Below the pieces are notes generated by a model. The model searched no databases and was not told where the DNA came from. It saw only the letters and a program-made list of their open reading frames with translations. The translations under genes were made by a program, and so were the position numbers. DNA of 29,094 nt from a virus: positions 1 through 29,094 of IMG/VR virus record IMGVR_UViG_3300017951_000080; one strand, 5' to 3'. Of this stretch, positions 22,670-29,094 are shown piece after piece. Positions within the stretch are counted from its first letter, which is position 1. Each line of letters starts with the position of its first letter.

Positions 22670-23125
22670 CTAGCCTTTCAAATATTGCTTTTTCTTTGAT
22701 GCCCCAGCAGACCCTATTTCGATCTTTCTAGGACGCTTCTCTTCTGGAAGTTCTACTCTAGCATACACTACTAGTATTCCATCCGTCAAATCAGCACCGT
22801 CGATTACAACAAATTCTGAGAGTCGAAAAGATTTCTCGAATTTGCGGGACGATATACCTTTAAATGCAAAGTCTCGCTCATCTTTACCCATCTCACCAGA
22901 GACCTTTAGGATGCCATCTTTGACTTCTACATTGATGTCACCTTCTTTGAATCCAGCTACAGCTAACTCGATTAAGAATTTCTCTTCATCGATTTTAACT
23001 ATATTGTGTGGTGGATAATTATCTGTTCCAGACCTGGCACTTTGATGAATCCTTTCTAAGTCTTCGAATAAAGTATCAAATCCGACGAATAGTGAACGAG
23101 GCACGTTCAAGTTATTTCTTACCAT
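22670..23125 (-). CDS. hsp20: Small heat shock protein (Hsp20 / alpha-crystallin family)
   Basis: A 151-aa Hsp20 chaperone that holds unfolding proteins. The N-terminus (LFVGFDTLFEDLERIHQ) resembles IbpA, and the alpha-crystallin domain spans about 40-135: YPPHNIVKIDEEKFLIELAVAGF, VKDGILKVSGE, ISSRKFEKSFRLSE and the G-x-L motif DGILVVYARVELPEEKRPRKIEI. The C-terminal I-x-I is IEI. Hsp20 is a frequent core gene of marine T4-like phages and is thought to help virion assembly. A late promoter (23188-23195) lies about 60 bases upstream, and terminator T2 follows, which supports late expression. Confidence 0.93.
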   Translation of the reverse strand: MVRNNLNVPRSLFVGFDTLFEDLERIHQSARSGTDNYPPHNIVKIDEEKFLIELAVAGFKEGDINVEVKDGILKVSGEMGKDERDFAFKGISSRKFEKSFRLSEFVVIDGADLTDGILVVYARVELPEEKRPRKIEIGSAGASKKKQYLKG

Positions 23126-23187
23126 TTTTATTTCCTCCTATAATAGCAAGGTTGTGGGAACCGGTCCAATACCGCATTCCTCGATTA

Positions 23188-23195
23188 TATTTATA
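23188..23195 (-). promoter_or_regulatory. T4-type late promoter L2 (TATAAATA)
   Basis: An exact TATAAATA, 63 bases upstream of the hsp20 start, in the short gap between the regA-side microprotein and hsp20. Confidence 0.72.
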
Positions 23196-23222
23196 CTAGT
23201 TGTTACGCCAGTTTAAATAAAT

Positions 23223-23327
23223 TCATTTAGTAGTTTGCATGTTAAACAATTTAACTACTTTGTTTATTCTGCCTGCTTTCATAAGTTTATGAAAATCTTT
23301 CCAGGCTCTTTTAATTTTTTTCTCCAT
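23223..23327 (-). CDS. Basic microprotein overlapping regA end (34 aa)
   Basis: A 34-aa frame, MEKKIKRAWKDFHKLMKAG..., strongly basic and helical, starting inside the last codons of regA with AGGAAA about nine bases before the ATG. The overlap is usual for this genome. No family recognised; it could be a short peptide of the regA operon. Confidence 0.4.
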   Translation of the reverse strand: MEKKIKRAWKDFHKLMKAGRINKVVKLFNMQTTK

Positions 23328-23745
23328 TATTGCTGTTTCCTATATTGTATTTAGGGCACAGCTCCCATTGAGTTTTTTCCTTAAAAGGAATCACCTTGAT
23401 TTGTCTCAATGGCGCTAAATCTTTTGCTACCTCTGGGTTAACTATATTAATAAGTCCCCAATCGGCTAGTAGAGTTGCGATTGTATTTCTACGTTGTACA
23501 TCATTTTCTATAAGGTTTGATGGCTTACCATCTAATAAAAATAGTTCCTTAAAATGTACAATAAAATATCTACCTTGCTTATGCAAGATGTGACATGATT
23601 GGAATAGTTTGTTGTCCTTTCTTGAGGCTACTCCAATTCGTGTTAAAGTTTCTCTGATTTTGAGAAAGTCATCGGGCTCATTCAACGTTACTTCTAACAT
23701 ATCAGCCGGAACCCAATTCTTGATTTCGTTATTTTGTTCTTCCAC
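23311..23745 (-). CDS. regA: RegA translational repressor
   Basis: An RNA-binding protein that shuts off translation of early phage messages by covering their initiation sites. LEVTLNEPDDFLKIRETLTRIGVASRKD, QSCHILHKQGRYFIVHFKELFLLDG, RRNTIATLLADWGLI and KYNIGN match T4 RegA throughout. The frame starts at GTG 23745, with AGGA upstream, giving 144 aa; ATG 23700 would align with the T4 start (122 aa) but has no ribosome binding site. It overlaps the end of gp62, the same order as in T4 (44-62-regA-43). Confidence 0.95.
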   Translation of the reverse strand: MEEQNNEIKNWVPADMLEVTLNEPDDFLKIRETLTRIGVASRKDNKLFQSCHILHKQGRYFIVHFKELFLLDGKPSNLIENDVQRRNTIATLLADWGLINIVNPEVAKDLAPLRQIKVIPFKEKTQWELCPKYNIGNSNNGEKN

Positions 23746-24109
23746 CTTTCAATCCTTTTCTTTTCAACTCTTCTATTTGTGCATTATTAAATAATTCTAA
23801 AACGGATTTAGCTTTATCGTTGCTATACCCATAATGTTGTTTAATGAGTTCTAGGTTATCGATGTCCTGTGGCTTTATCCACTTAGACCATCTTTTCTTT
23901 TTCTTAATTATATTTATAAAAAAATCGAATTGAAGGCGATGGTCTAGGTGATGATAACGGTTCATTTCGTTAGCATATAGCACAGTATCGTTAAAAAACG
24001 AAAAGTTCCTATTGATTATAAAAGGAGTGTACCCTTTTTCAGCTACATCATCAACCATGATATCTTTCTTAGTATCATTGATTGATTTAATATATTCAAA
24101 GGGATTCAT
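23729..24109 (-). CDS. 62: Clamp loader small subunit gp62
   Basis: The partner of gp44 that completes the ATP-driven loader placing the gp45 ring on DNA. The sequence follows gp62: NPFEYIKSINDTKKDIM, YTPFIINRNFSFFNDTVLYANEMNRYHHL, LQFDFFINIIKKKKRWSKW. At 126 aa it is shorter than T4 gp62 (187), as is common in marine relatives. The start at ATG 24109 overlaps the 3' end of a small coiled-coil frame. A TATAAATA at 23911-23918 lies inside this gene and is probably chance. Confidence 0.93.
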   Translation of the reverse strand: MNPFEYIKSINDTKKDIMVDDVAEKGYTPFIINRNFSFFNDTVLYANEMNRYHHLDHRLQFDFFINIIKKKKRWSKWIKPQDIDNLELIKQHYGYSNDKAKSVLELFNNAQIEELKRKGLKGGRTK

Positions 24110-24248
24110 TTTTATAACTACTCAATTGTGATTGCTGTTTTTTAACTACTTCGTTCAACTCAGTAATCCGTACTTGCGCATCATGTAATTGCTTTTGTAA
24201 TTCCATCACGTTGTTCTTAAGAACTTCTATTTCTATATCTTTACTCAT
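24096..24248 (-). CDS. Coiled-coil protein between gp44 and gp62 (50 aa)
   Basis: A 50-aa frame, MSKDIEIEVLKNNVMELQKQ and onward, with hydrophobic residues in heptad spacing (I, V, L, V, L, L, V, I, L, V) from residue 5 to 43, so a single coiled coil. It shares TGATG with the gp44 stop and overlaps the gp62 start by 14 bases. T4 has no gene here, so it is an insertion into the clamp-loader operon. It may be a small partner of the loader; no family recognised. Confidence 0.55.
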   Translation of the reverse strand: MSKDIEIEVLKNNVMELQKQLHDAQVRITELNEVVKKQQSQLSSYKNESL

Positions 24249-25183
24249 CATTTAAATTCTACTCCTGCCATAATTTCAGTTAGACACGCAACCATATTGA
24301 GTTCGTGGTCAGCCACAAAGCTGTCCTTGTACTGATAATCAGCAAGTATCAATATAAGTTGAGGTATCGACTGAGGGTTAACATATTCAGTTGAACTATC
24401 GTATATCTTACGAAACATCGCAGCAGGTTCGATATCGATATTATCTGCCACCCATTGTCTCATCTTACGAAAGTCTTTTAACTTAAGATGACTCATAAGG
24501 TTTCCAACTGAAACATCATTTACGTTGACAAGTATACCAGAGTCAATACTACCTGATACACCATATCGTTGTAATTCATTTATTGTTCTACGAAAATCTG
24601 GAAAGTATTTCATAATCAGTTCAGCGAGAACTGGTTGCTCATAACTTACGCCTTCAGTTGTAAGTATATGCTCAAGCCTTTCCATCATACCCGCAGCAAT
24701 CGTTTGTTTTTGTCCTTTAGGAATACCAAACTCAATTACACTACACCTTGAATGTAATGGTTCAATTATCCTATTCTTAAAATTACACGTAAGTATAAAC
24801 CTACAGTTTGCTGAGAACTCTTCAATAAATCCACGTAAAGCGGGTTGGGTGGATTGGGGATTTAGATAGTCTGCTTCATCTAAAATAACCACCTTGTATC
24901 CACCCTCTAAACTGACCGAGCTTGCAAATTGCTTAATCTTATTCCTGAGGGTATCAATTCCTGACTCTTCCGAGCCATTGATTATTATATAATCTAAATT
25001 TAACTCTTTACACAGTGCTTTTGCTACTGTTGTTTTTCCGGTTCCTGCAGTGCCCGTTAAGAGCATGTTTTGCAGTTCCTTTTGTTTTAATATTTGACCA
25101 AAATCTTTTTTAAGCTGTGAGGGCAGTATACAATCTGACAGCGTAGACGGCCTATATTTTTCAACCCATAAGTGTTCTTGCAT
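24248..25183 (-). CDS. 44: Clamp loader large subunit gp44 (AAA+)
   Basis: The ATPase subunit of the clamp loader. WVEKYRPSTLSDCILP is the standard start, Walker A is GTAGTGKTT, Walker B is VVILDEADYL, and the arginine-finger SRC motif is HSRCSVIEF. The real start is ATG 25183, behind GGAGGT and in a TAATG with the gene upstream; the longer reading from TTG 25198 is rejected. The product is 311 aa (T4: 319). It works with gp62 and gp45 and with the polymerase encoded downstream. Confidence 0.95.
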   Translation of the reverse strand: MQEHLWVEKYRPSTLSDCILPSQLKKDFGQILKQKELQNMLLTGTAGTGKTTVAKALCKELNLDYIIINGSEESGIDTLRNKIKQFASSVSLEGGYKVVILDEADYLNPQSTQPALRGFIEEFSANCRFILTCNFKNRIIEPLHSRCSVIEFGIPKGQKQTIAAGMMERLEHILTTEGVSYEQPVLAELIMKYFPDFRRTINELQRYGVSGSIDSGILVNVNDVSVGNLMSHLKLKDFRKMRQWVADNIDIEPAAMFRKIYDSSTEYVNPQSIPQLILILADYQYKDSFVADHELNMVACLTEIMAGVEFK

Positions 25184-25440
25184 TATAGTACCTCCCAAGC
25201 TTCAACTGTATCTAATCTAAAAGACCTCCAAGCATCTTTATCTAATGACCATACTGGAAATGCTTCCATGGCATCAGGCGAATAATCTATCTTTGTTGTT
25301 ATTTCGTTTTCTTTTAAAATAGTTTCGTTTAGAGTACAAGGCATTATTCTTAGTTCCTTTGTATCTATTTTTCTGAATGAAACTTTTACTACTCCATTTT
25401 TTAAAGCCTTGAGTAGGTCGGCTCTCTCACTTGTTTCCAT
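25183..25440 (-). CDS. DUF2693-like SH3-fold protein (85 aa)
   Basis: LKNGVVKVSFRKIDTKELRIMPCTLNETI followed by PVWSLDKDAWRSFRLDTVEAWEVL is the pattern of DUF2693, a small barrel domain common in phages (a short beta domain with a conserved W-R-S-F-R motif). It starts at ATG 25440 behind AAGGAG, just after terminator T3, and couples by TAATG to gp44. Role unknown; its place suggests a tie to replication. Confidence 0.75.
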   Translation of the reverse strand: METSERADLLKALKNGVVKVSFRKIDTKELRIMPCTLNETILKENEITTKIDYSPDAMEAFPVWSLDKDAWRSFRLDTVEAWEVL

Positions 25441-25452
25441 AATATACTCCTT

Positions 25453-25480
25453 AAAAAATTGAGGGGAGTTTCACCCCTCA
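25453..25480 (-). terminator. Intrinsic terminator T3
   Basis: On the minus strand a 7-bp stem TGAGGGG / CCCCTCA with a 7-base loop is followed by six Ts. It ends the late cassette carrying the 92-aa acidic protein. Confidence 0.82.
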
Positions 25481-25483
25481 TCA

Positions 25484-25762
25484 TTATTCAGCTGCTTCTT
25501 CAACAGGTGCTTCATCAACTGTAGGGACTGCTCCCTCTGGCGCTTCACCTTCTTTAGGTGCGACTGAGTTAACGAATGCTACCACTCTATTTCTCAATCC
25601 GCCAACGGCTTCAAGCTCTGGGCCTTCAAAACCGCCACGTCTAGAACAGATATCAATTATCTGTACTACAGTTGCTAAATCCTGAATTGAAAGTTGAGGC
25701 TGTTCACCACCTTCTACCGGTGCATCAACTGCTTCTTCAGCTACTTTCACTTCTTCTGACAT
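25484..25762 (-). CDS. Acidic hypothetical protein, late cassette (92 aa)
   Basis: Acidic, Pro/Ala/Glu-rich ends (EEVKVAEEAVDAPVEGGEQ, PKEGEAPEGAVPTVDEAPVEEAAE) surround a helical core (LSIQDLATVVQIIDICSRRGGFEGPELEAVGGLRNRVVAFVNSV). The late promoter L3 lies upstream and terminator T3 directly follows, so it forms its own late unit inside the clamp/clamp-loader cluster. AGGAGG precedes the ATG at 25762. Similar proteins are found beside gp45 in marine T4-like phages, I believe. Function unknown; a virion role fits late expression. Confidence 0.75.
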   Translation of the reverse strand: MSEEVKVAEEAVDAPVEGGEQPQLSIQDLATVVQIIDICSRRGGFEGPELEAVGGLRNRVVAFVNSVAPKEGEAPEGAVPTVDEAPVEEAAE

Positions 25763-25791
25763 AACGTCCTCCTATAGGTTTTAGACTATTA

Positions 25792-25799
25792 TATTTATA
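25792..25799 (-). promoter_or_regulatory. T4-type late promoter L3 (TATAAATA)
   Basis: An exact TATAAATA, 30 bases upstream of the 92-aa gene's ATG, overlapping the gp45 stop codon. Confidence 0.75.
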
Positions 25800-26490
25800 C
25801 ATGAAATTCTGAGTTTTTCTCTAATGCAATAAAATATTCAATAGGATAATTACTATTGGTCCAGTTAGAAATTAGCTTAGATGATATACTTACAAAGTAA
25901 TCACCAGGCAATAGTTTCAAGTTAGGAATACTTATTACAAAATTAAACTCATTCTTACATGAATTGTCTCTATCTACTTCAACACTAAACGAGTTAGAAG
26001 TAGCATCTCTACTATCGGAAACTGAAGCAGTGATAACTCCATTTTCTCCAGATAGTTCTAGTTCAGTATGACCGAGAACAGCTGCAGCTTTTCTTACTTG
26101 ATTCATTACATCTTCAGTAAGATTAATACCAACTTCAGCTTCTGGCATACTAATATCTTTTTGCGGTGTTGTGAGAATATCCCTTTCAGCATAGAAGTAT
26201 TTTATCTTTTGCTGATTAGGAAGCTTACATCCACCGACTGTATTGCTAATTAAAACAGACTTTTCTTCAAAATTAAGTTGAGGATTTTCAATAAGACCAT
26301 ATACTGACAAGAACTCGTTTAAATCATATATTCCAAACTCTTGTGGAAAGTCTTCAACAATTTCAGCTTTCGCCATAATTGTTTTAGCTTCCGATATGGT
26401 ACTTAACCTTTGACCCGGTTTGAATACCAAGTTAGGATTAATTGTAGCAAAGTTTTTTAACACACTAAGTGTATCATCAGATAGTATCAT
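25795..26490 (-). CDS. 45: Sliding clamp gp45
   Basis: The ring that holds the polymerase on DNA and, in T4, activates late transcription. LSDDTLSVLKNFATINPNLVFKPGQ matches the T4 start, followed by FGIYDLNEFLSVYGLI, and NEFNFVISIPNLKLLPGDYFVSI near the C-terminus. The product is 231 aa (T4: 228). The start is ATG 26490, with GGAG six bases before it. The ATG at 26502 cannot be the start of a normal message, because it lies only about three bases from the expected P8 transcript start and overlaps the GGAG. The gene is the hub for the tail motifs described in the findings. Confidence 0.95.
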   Translation of the reverse strand: MILSDDTLSVLKNFATINPNLVFKPGQRLSTISEAKTIMAKAEIVEDFPQEFGIYDLNEFLSVYGLIENPQLNFEEKSVLISNTVGGCKLPNQQKIKYFYAERDILTTPQKDISMPEAEVGINLTEDVMNQVRKAAAVLGHTELELSGENGVITASVSDSRDATSNSFSVEVDRDNSCKNEFNFVISIPNLKLLPGDYFVSISSKLISNWTNSNYPIEYFIALEKNSEFHV

Positions 26491-26511
26491 ATTTTTCTCC
26501 ATAATTATACT

Positions 26512-26540
26512 ATTATATCACAGTTCCACGTAAATGTACA
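26512..26540 (-). promoter_or_regulatory. Sigma70-type phage promoter P8
   Basis: TGTACA (26540-26535), 17 bases, TATAAT (26517-26512), preceded by AAAAAAAG. It drives gp45 and overlaps the end of the PD-(D/E)XK gene, whose TAA stop it supplies. Confidence 0.85.
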
Positions 26541-26977
26541 TTCTTTTTTTCAGTATAGTTAAATCCATTCCATACGTAATACGAATGTAATCTATAATGT
26601 GGACTATCATTTTCATGGTCATTAATAAAAATAACCGCTGCATCAGGTGTAGGCTTTTCCCATTTGGTTAAAGTCCTATGCCTTTCATTTAAACGTTGTA
26701 CGACCGATGGAACGTATTGTGGTATCTTAGTCACTTTGACTTCTATCCAATTTCCATCAGGATCGATTACATCATTAAATGTTTCTTCATTGTCTTGCCA
26801 ACCTTCATGTTGTAAAAGGAACCATTCAGCAAAATGACCAACTCTTACGTCGTTCTCTACTTCTTCTAATTCCCTTCCATGTCTGGTAGATTCTTTTCCA
26901 TGAATTAGTTTTGCTTCAGCTTTGACTCTCTCTTCGAAAGCCTCTGTTCTGTAGTCCTCTCTATTAAATTCTATCAT
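26513..26977 (-). CDS. PD-(D/E)XK nuclease-like protein
   Basis: A 154-aa protein with the restriction-endonuclease-like core: E51 in VGHFAEWFLL (motif I), D72 in DVIDPDGN, and E79-V-K81 in WIEVKVTK (D-x6-ExK). A short, charged N-terminus precedes it. The enzyme may cut host DNA, repair phage DNA or process replication structures; the target is unknown. The last residues (NVHLRGTVI) are encoded by promoter P8. The start overlaps the next gene by 14 bases. Confidence 0.72.
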   Translation of the reverse strand: MIEFNREDYRTEAFEERVKAEAKLIHGKESTRHGRELEEVENDVRVGHFAEWFLLQHEGWQDNEETFNDVIDPDGNWIEVKVTKIPQYVPSVVQRLNERHRTLTKWEKPTPDAAVIFINDHENDSPHYRLHSYYVWNGFNYTEKKNVHLRGTVI

Positions 26978-27245
26978 GTTCGTTTAATGCTATTATTGCA
27001 TAGTGCAAAACTTTCATCAGATCCTTACGTGAATCATCATGAGTTCCTTTTTTACCATACCTTTGTGCATATTTAAGAATATTACCAATGGCAAAACCAA
27101 TACCATGTCCACAGTCCGATATAAATTCAGTTGATTGAAACTGATTTTTTGAATAGTGTCCATCGTATGTTTTATCGATATACGCCTGGAGCTCTTTGAT
27201 GAGAGCTCCTTCGTTAAATTTGTAATTTATTTTTTTATTAAACAT
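26964..27245 (-). CDS. DUF3310-like protein (93 aa)
   Basis: CGHGIGFAIGNILKYAQRYGKKG-type core (GxxIGNIxKYxxRxGKKG, then RKDLMKVLHYAIIAL) as in DUF3310, a small phage domain often found beside nucleotide-metabolism genes. Helical and compact. The gene lies two bases after the 152-aa gene and overlaps the nuclease gene. Function unknown. Confidence 0.7.
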   Translation of the reverse strand: MFNKKINYKFNEGALIKELQAYIDKTYDGHYSKNQFQSTEFISDCGHGIGFAIGNILKYAQRYGKKGTHDDSRKDLMKVLHYAIIALNEHDRI

Positions 27246-27247
27246 CT

Positions 27248-27706
27248 TTATCCTACTTTACTATTTGCTTTAGGTTTTTTTCCAACGGCTTCTTCATATC
27301 TAATAATATGTTTTGCTTCTAAATCAGCTGTATTTTGATAACACATTTCTTTACCAGATGAAAAATTAACCATTTTACCTTCAGCTAATCTGACATACAA
27401 TCTTGGATTTTTACCTTTATATAACTCATCAAACACTAAAGTCATATACGTATTGGGGTGTTGATGTCTATATCTATTTAACCTACCAATAGTGTCTCTA
27501 TCGCTTTGACCAAATTTTAAAATTTCATTTTCAATAGCGAAGAAATAGTTTAGTGGTTGATTTAAATCTAGTTTATTCATTTCCCAAAAATATTCTAACT
27601 TTTTAGTATTATTTCTTGTAGTAGATTTTTTAATACGTGCTGCTAAAGTATATGGCTCATCAATATAATCTGATGAGCTCCAATACTCTGGATTAGATGG
27701 TATCAT
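27248..27706 (-). CDS. Hypothetical protein with GIY-YIG-like stretch (152 aa)
   Basis: Residues about 55-85 (FFAIENEILKFGQSDRDTIGRLNRYRHQHP) resemble the second half of a GIY-YIG/T5orf172 nuclease core (xxKxGxTxxxxxRLxxY), but the GIY part and the catalytic Arg/Glu cannot be confirmed. The N-terminus (NPEYWSSSDYIDEPYTLAARIKK) and the C-terminus are unlike anything I recognise. It starts inside the end of the CobS-like gene (overlap of 14 bases). Confidence 0.6.
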   Translation of the reverse strand: MIPSNPEYWSSSDYIDEPYTLAARIKKSTTRNNTKKLEYFWEMNKLDLNQPLNYFFAIENEILKFGQSDRDTIGRLNRYRHQHPNTYMTLVFDELYKGKNPRLYVRLAEGKMVNFSSGKEMCYQNTADLEAKHIIRYEEAVGKKPKANSKVG

Positions 27707-28895
27707 TAAAATCTTCCTCTGTATCGACTTCTTCTACTTCCGGAGCACCATGGATTGATGGGTCATCGGCTACGACTTTGGAATATAAATCCAAGAATGC
27801 AGCTTTTGTATCTTCATCAAACCTTGAGATACATAGGTCAATTGCTTTATCAACCTTTCCGAAGATTGCATATGTTTGTACGATATGGCAAAGTCTTCTA
27901 GTTGAAATAACTTCATCTACACCATCATCGTAAAAAGTTTTTCTTATGATGTCAGCCCATACTACTAAGTTTTGAGCTAACTCATCGGCAGTAAAATCTC
28001 CACTAGCATTTGATGGAATGTATTTATCCATGTGCTTTAGTACGATTCTCTTTTCCACGTTAATTGATGGAAACTGTTGGTCAACTGAAACAGTAAACCT
28101 TTCCAAGAAAGCTTCATCAATAATTGAAGCTGCTGTAAATCTTCCATCGTCTGAACCTTTACCTTTTGTATTGGCTGTGGCTATAACATTAAATCCATCA
28201 GCAGGCTTAACAACTTCTCCAGTCTTTTTAACCAGAACAGGTTTGCCTTCGAGGATTCCTTGTAGACACATAATTTTATTTGTAGCTCTATCAATCTCGT
28301 CCAGTAGAAGGATAGCACCATTTTCCATCGCTTTAAGAACTGGGCCTTTGGCAAATACGGTTTCTCCATTAACAAGTCTAAATCCACCCAATAAGTCATC
28401 CTCATCAGTTTCAGGATTGATTTGAACTCTTATGAATTCTCTACCAAGCTTAGCACAAGCTTGTTCAACCATGAAGGTTTTTCCATTGCCGGAAAGACCA
28501 CTGATGTAAGTTGGATAGAACATACCAGATTTGACAATCTTTACGATGTCATGGTAATTACCCCAAGGTACGAATGTTTTATCAACTGAAGCAAATGTCT
28601 TTTCATCATTTACAACTGATTGAACCATTCTAGCTGCAGTGATTGGAGCAGCTTGTACAGCGGGTTGAACCTCATCTTCTCTGAGAGGTACGATTAGACC
28701 AGCCAAATCGTAAGTACCGATTTTGACTCTATTGTCAGCATCAAAGATAGGACCGTAGTCTTTTCCTTTGTAGCCAAATGAGAGCCCAACATCAACGATT
28801 TGTTGTTTTCTAAATTGGGTTTGGTCAGGATATCTCGTTGCGAGTTCCTTTAAGATTACCTCGGTTTGAGGCTTGAGATTTTTCACGTCATTCAT
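27693..28895 (-). CDS. cobS: CobS/MoxR-like AAA+ ATPase
   Basis: A 400-aa AAA+ protein. Walker A is GLSGNGKT at 133-140, Walker B is ILLLDEID near 184-191, sensor 1 is ATANTKGKG and the arginine-finger region is AFLERF. The sequence (INPETDEDDLLGGFRLVNGETVFAKGP) is that of the CobS branch common in T4-like cyanophages and pelagiphages. CobS is the ATPase of cobalt insertion in B12 synthesis, but no CobT partner is visible here, so the phage protein may remodel another complex. It is the first gene behind P9, with AAGGAG before the ATG. The N-terminal 110 residues contain a separate domain (YPDQTQFRKQQIVDVGLSFGYKG). Confidence 0.88.
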   Translation of the reverse strand: MNDVKNLKPQTEVILKELATRYPDQTQFRKQQIVDVGLSFGYKGKDYGPIFDADNRVKIGTYDLAGLIVPLREDEVQPAVQAAPITAARMVQSVVNDEKTFASVDKTFVPWGNYHDIVKIVKSGMFYPTYISGLSGNGKTFMVEQACAKLGREFIRVQINPETDEDDLLGGFRLVNGETVFAKGPVLKAMENGAILLLDEIDRATNKIMCLQGILEGKPVLVKKTGEVVKPADGFNVIATANTKGKGSDDGRFTAASIIDEAFLERFTVSVDQQFPSINVEKRIVLKHMDKYIPSNASGDFTADELAQNLVVWADIIRKTFYDDGVDEVISTRRLCHIVQTYAIFGKVDKAIDLCISRFDEDTKAAFLDLYSKVVADDPSIHGAPEVEEVDTEEDFNDTI

Positions 28896-28916
28896 AATAT
28901 AATACTCCTTATTTTT

Positions 28917-28991
28917 TTATATACTATCTATTATACACCGTTTTTCTGCATTTGTAAACGGTTTTTTGCAATTATTTTCACTTTTTTTCAT
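28917..28991 (-). CDS. Possible microprotein running through P9 (24 aa)
   Basis: MKKSENNCKKPF...IIDSI begins with a TAATG overlap at the stop of the preceding partial gene, the junction type used by eight gene pairs elsewhere in the window. Against it, the frame is very short and lies across promoter P9, so its codons may only reflect the promoter. Confidence 0.25.
   Translation of the reverse strand: MKKSENNCKKPFTNAEKRCIIDSI
28930..28958 (-). promoter_or_regulatory. Sigma70-type phage promoter P9
   Basis: TTTACA (28958-28953), 17 bases, TATAAT (28935-28930), preceded by AAAAAACCG. It drives the CobS-like gene and the three genes after it. Confidence 0.85.
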
Positions 28992-29094
28992 TAAGCAACA
29001 ATCCTTCCAAAATTGGTTAACAATACTTTGTTGTTCTTTTTGGACTTACTGTGCTTTTTGAAAGCTGCAGTTATTTGTCCTTTTGTAGCACCTG
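28991..29094 (-). CDS. Partial gene, C-terminal 33 residues only
   Basis: An open frame enters at the right edge and ends at TAA 28991-28993. The visible residues read GATKGQITAAFKKHSKSKK and then NNKVLLTNFGRIVA: basic, with a helix followed by a strand-like end. The family cannot be told from this fragment. It lies upstream of promoter P9, so it belongs to a separate transcription unit. Confidence 0.55.
   Translation of the reverse strand, partial: GATKGQITAAFKKHSKSKKNNKVLLTNFGRIVA

Noticed and set aside
23911-23918. TATAAATA inside gp62
   Set aside because: It lies within the coding sequence of gp62 with no late gene start close behind; in AT-rich DNA such octamers appear by chance.
1-29094. 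tRNA genes, CRISPR arrays, insertion sequences, attachment sites
   Set aside because: I read for cloverleaf-like stretches, regularly spaced repeats, transposase motifs and integrase genes and found none; a tRNA search program was not available, so short structural RNAs cannot be fully excluded.

Overview
This window reads as part of the genome of a lytic, T4-like marine myophage. All recognisable genes lie on the minus strand, so transcription runs from the right edge (29094) to the left edge (1). The DNA is AT-rich and densely packed, many genes overlap by a few bases, and the T4 core replication set is present: gp45, gp44, gp62, RegA, gp43, UvsX, gp41 and gp42. A phage copy of ribosomal protein bS21, a CobS-like AAA+ ATPase, Hsp20, MazG and a 2OG-Fe(II) oxygenase point to the pelagiphage/cyanophage branch of T4-like phages. 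A SAR11-type or other AT-rich marine host is an inference.

Layout, in the direction of transcription. 29094-26513: the tail of an unknown gene, a CobS-like ATPase and three accessory genes, one of them a PD-(D/E)XK nuclease candidate. 26490-19856: the replisome (sliding clamp, clamp loader gp44/gp62, RegA, DNA polymerase). Two short late-type cassettes interrupt it, each with a TATAAATA promoter and a hairpin terminator: a 92-aa acidic protein, and Hsp20 with a small membrane protein. 19863-15952: a UDG-like protein, an Sm-like protein, MazG, an AEP-primase-like protein, a DUF1599/Nmad1 protein, dCMP hydroxymethylase (gp42), dCMP deaminase and a membrane protein. 15955-10732: a GT-A glycosyltransferase, a T4 AGT-like glucosyltransferase, a HAD phosphatase, a nucleotidyltransferase-kinase fusion and a C5-methyltransferase-like protein. 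10697-7445: bS21, UvsX, a 118-aa protein, gp41 and a small membrane protein, closed by a terminator. 7436-4809: a 2OG oxygenase and a chain of very small genes coupled by TAATG stop/start overlaps. 4803-1: a late promoter followed by a block of head-associated genes.

Three things stand out. First, the four complete proteins of the left block begin with a peptide resembling the T4 capsid-targeting sequence and ending in an (I/L)xE site. They look like enzymes packaged in the head and delivered with the DNA: a nuclease-like protein, a PAP2-type phosphatase, a ligase-like nucleotidyltransferase and a cytidylyltransferase-like protein. Second, gp42 and the AGT homologue imply hydroxymethylcytosine DNA that is glycosylated. 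The second glycosyltransferase and the nucleotidyltransferase/kinase/HAD genes suggest further modification or a phage-made sugar donor. Third, the polymerase and the AGT-like enzyme end in the same heptapeptide, SLEDFFG, and the GT-A enzyme and the methyltransferase end in related DFM(I/L) tails. This suggests that the modification enzymes dock on the sliding clamp.

Regulation is unusually legible. Nine near-identical sigma70-type promoters (TTTACA or TGTACA, exactly 17 bases, TATAAT, with an A-tract just upstream of most) drive the early/middle operons, three TATAAATA elements mark late transcription, and three hairpins with U-tracts terminate on the minus strand. No tRNA, rRNA, CRISPR array or insertion sequence was recognised, and no gene-free stretch exceeds about 100 bases.
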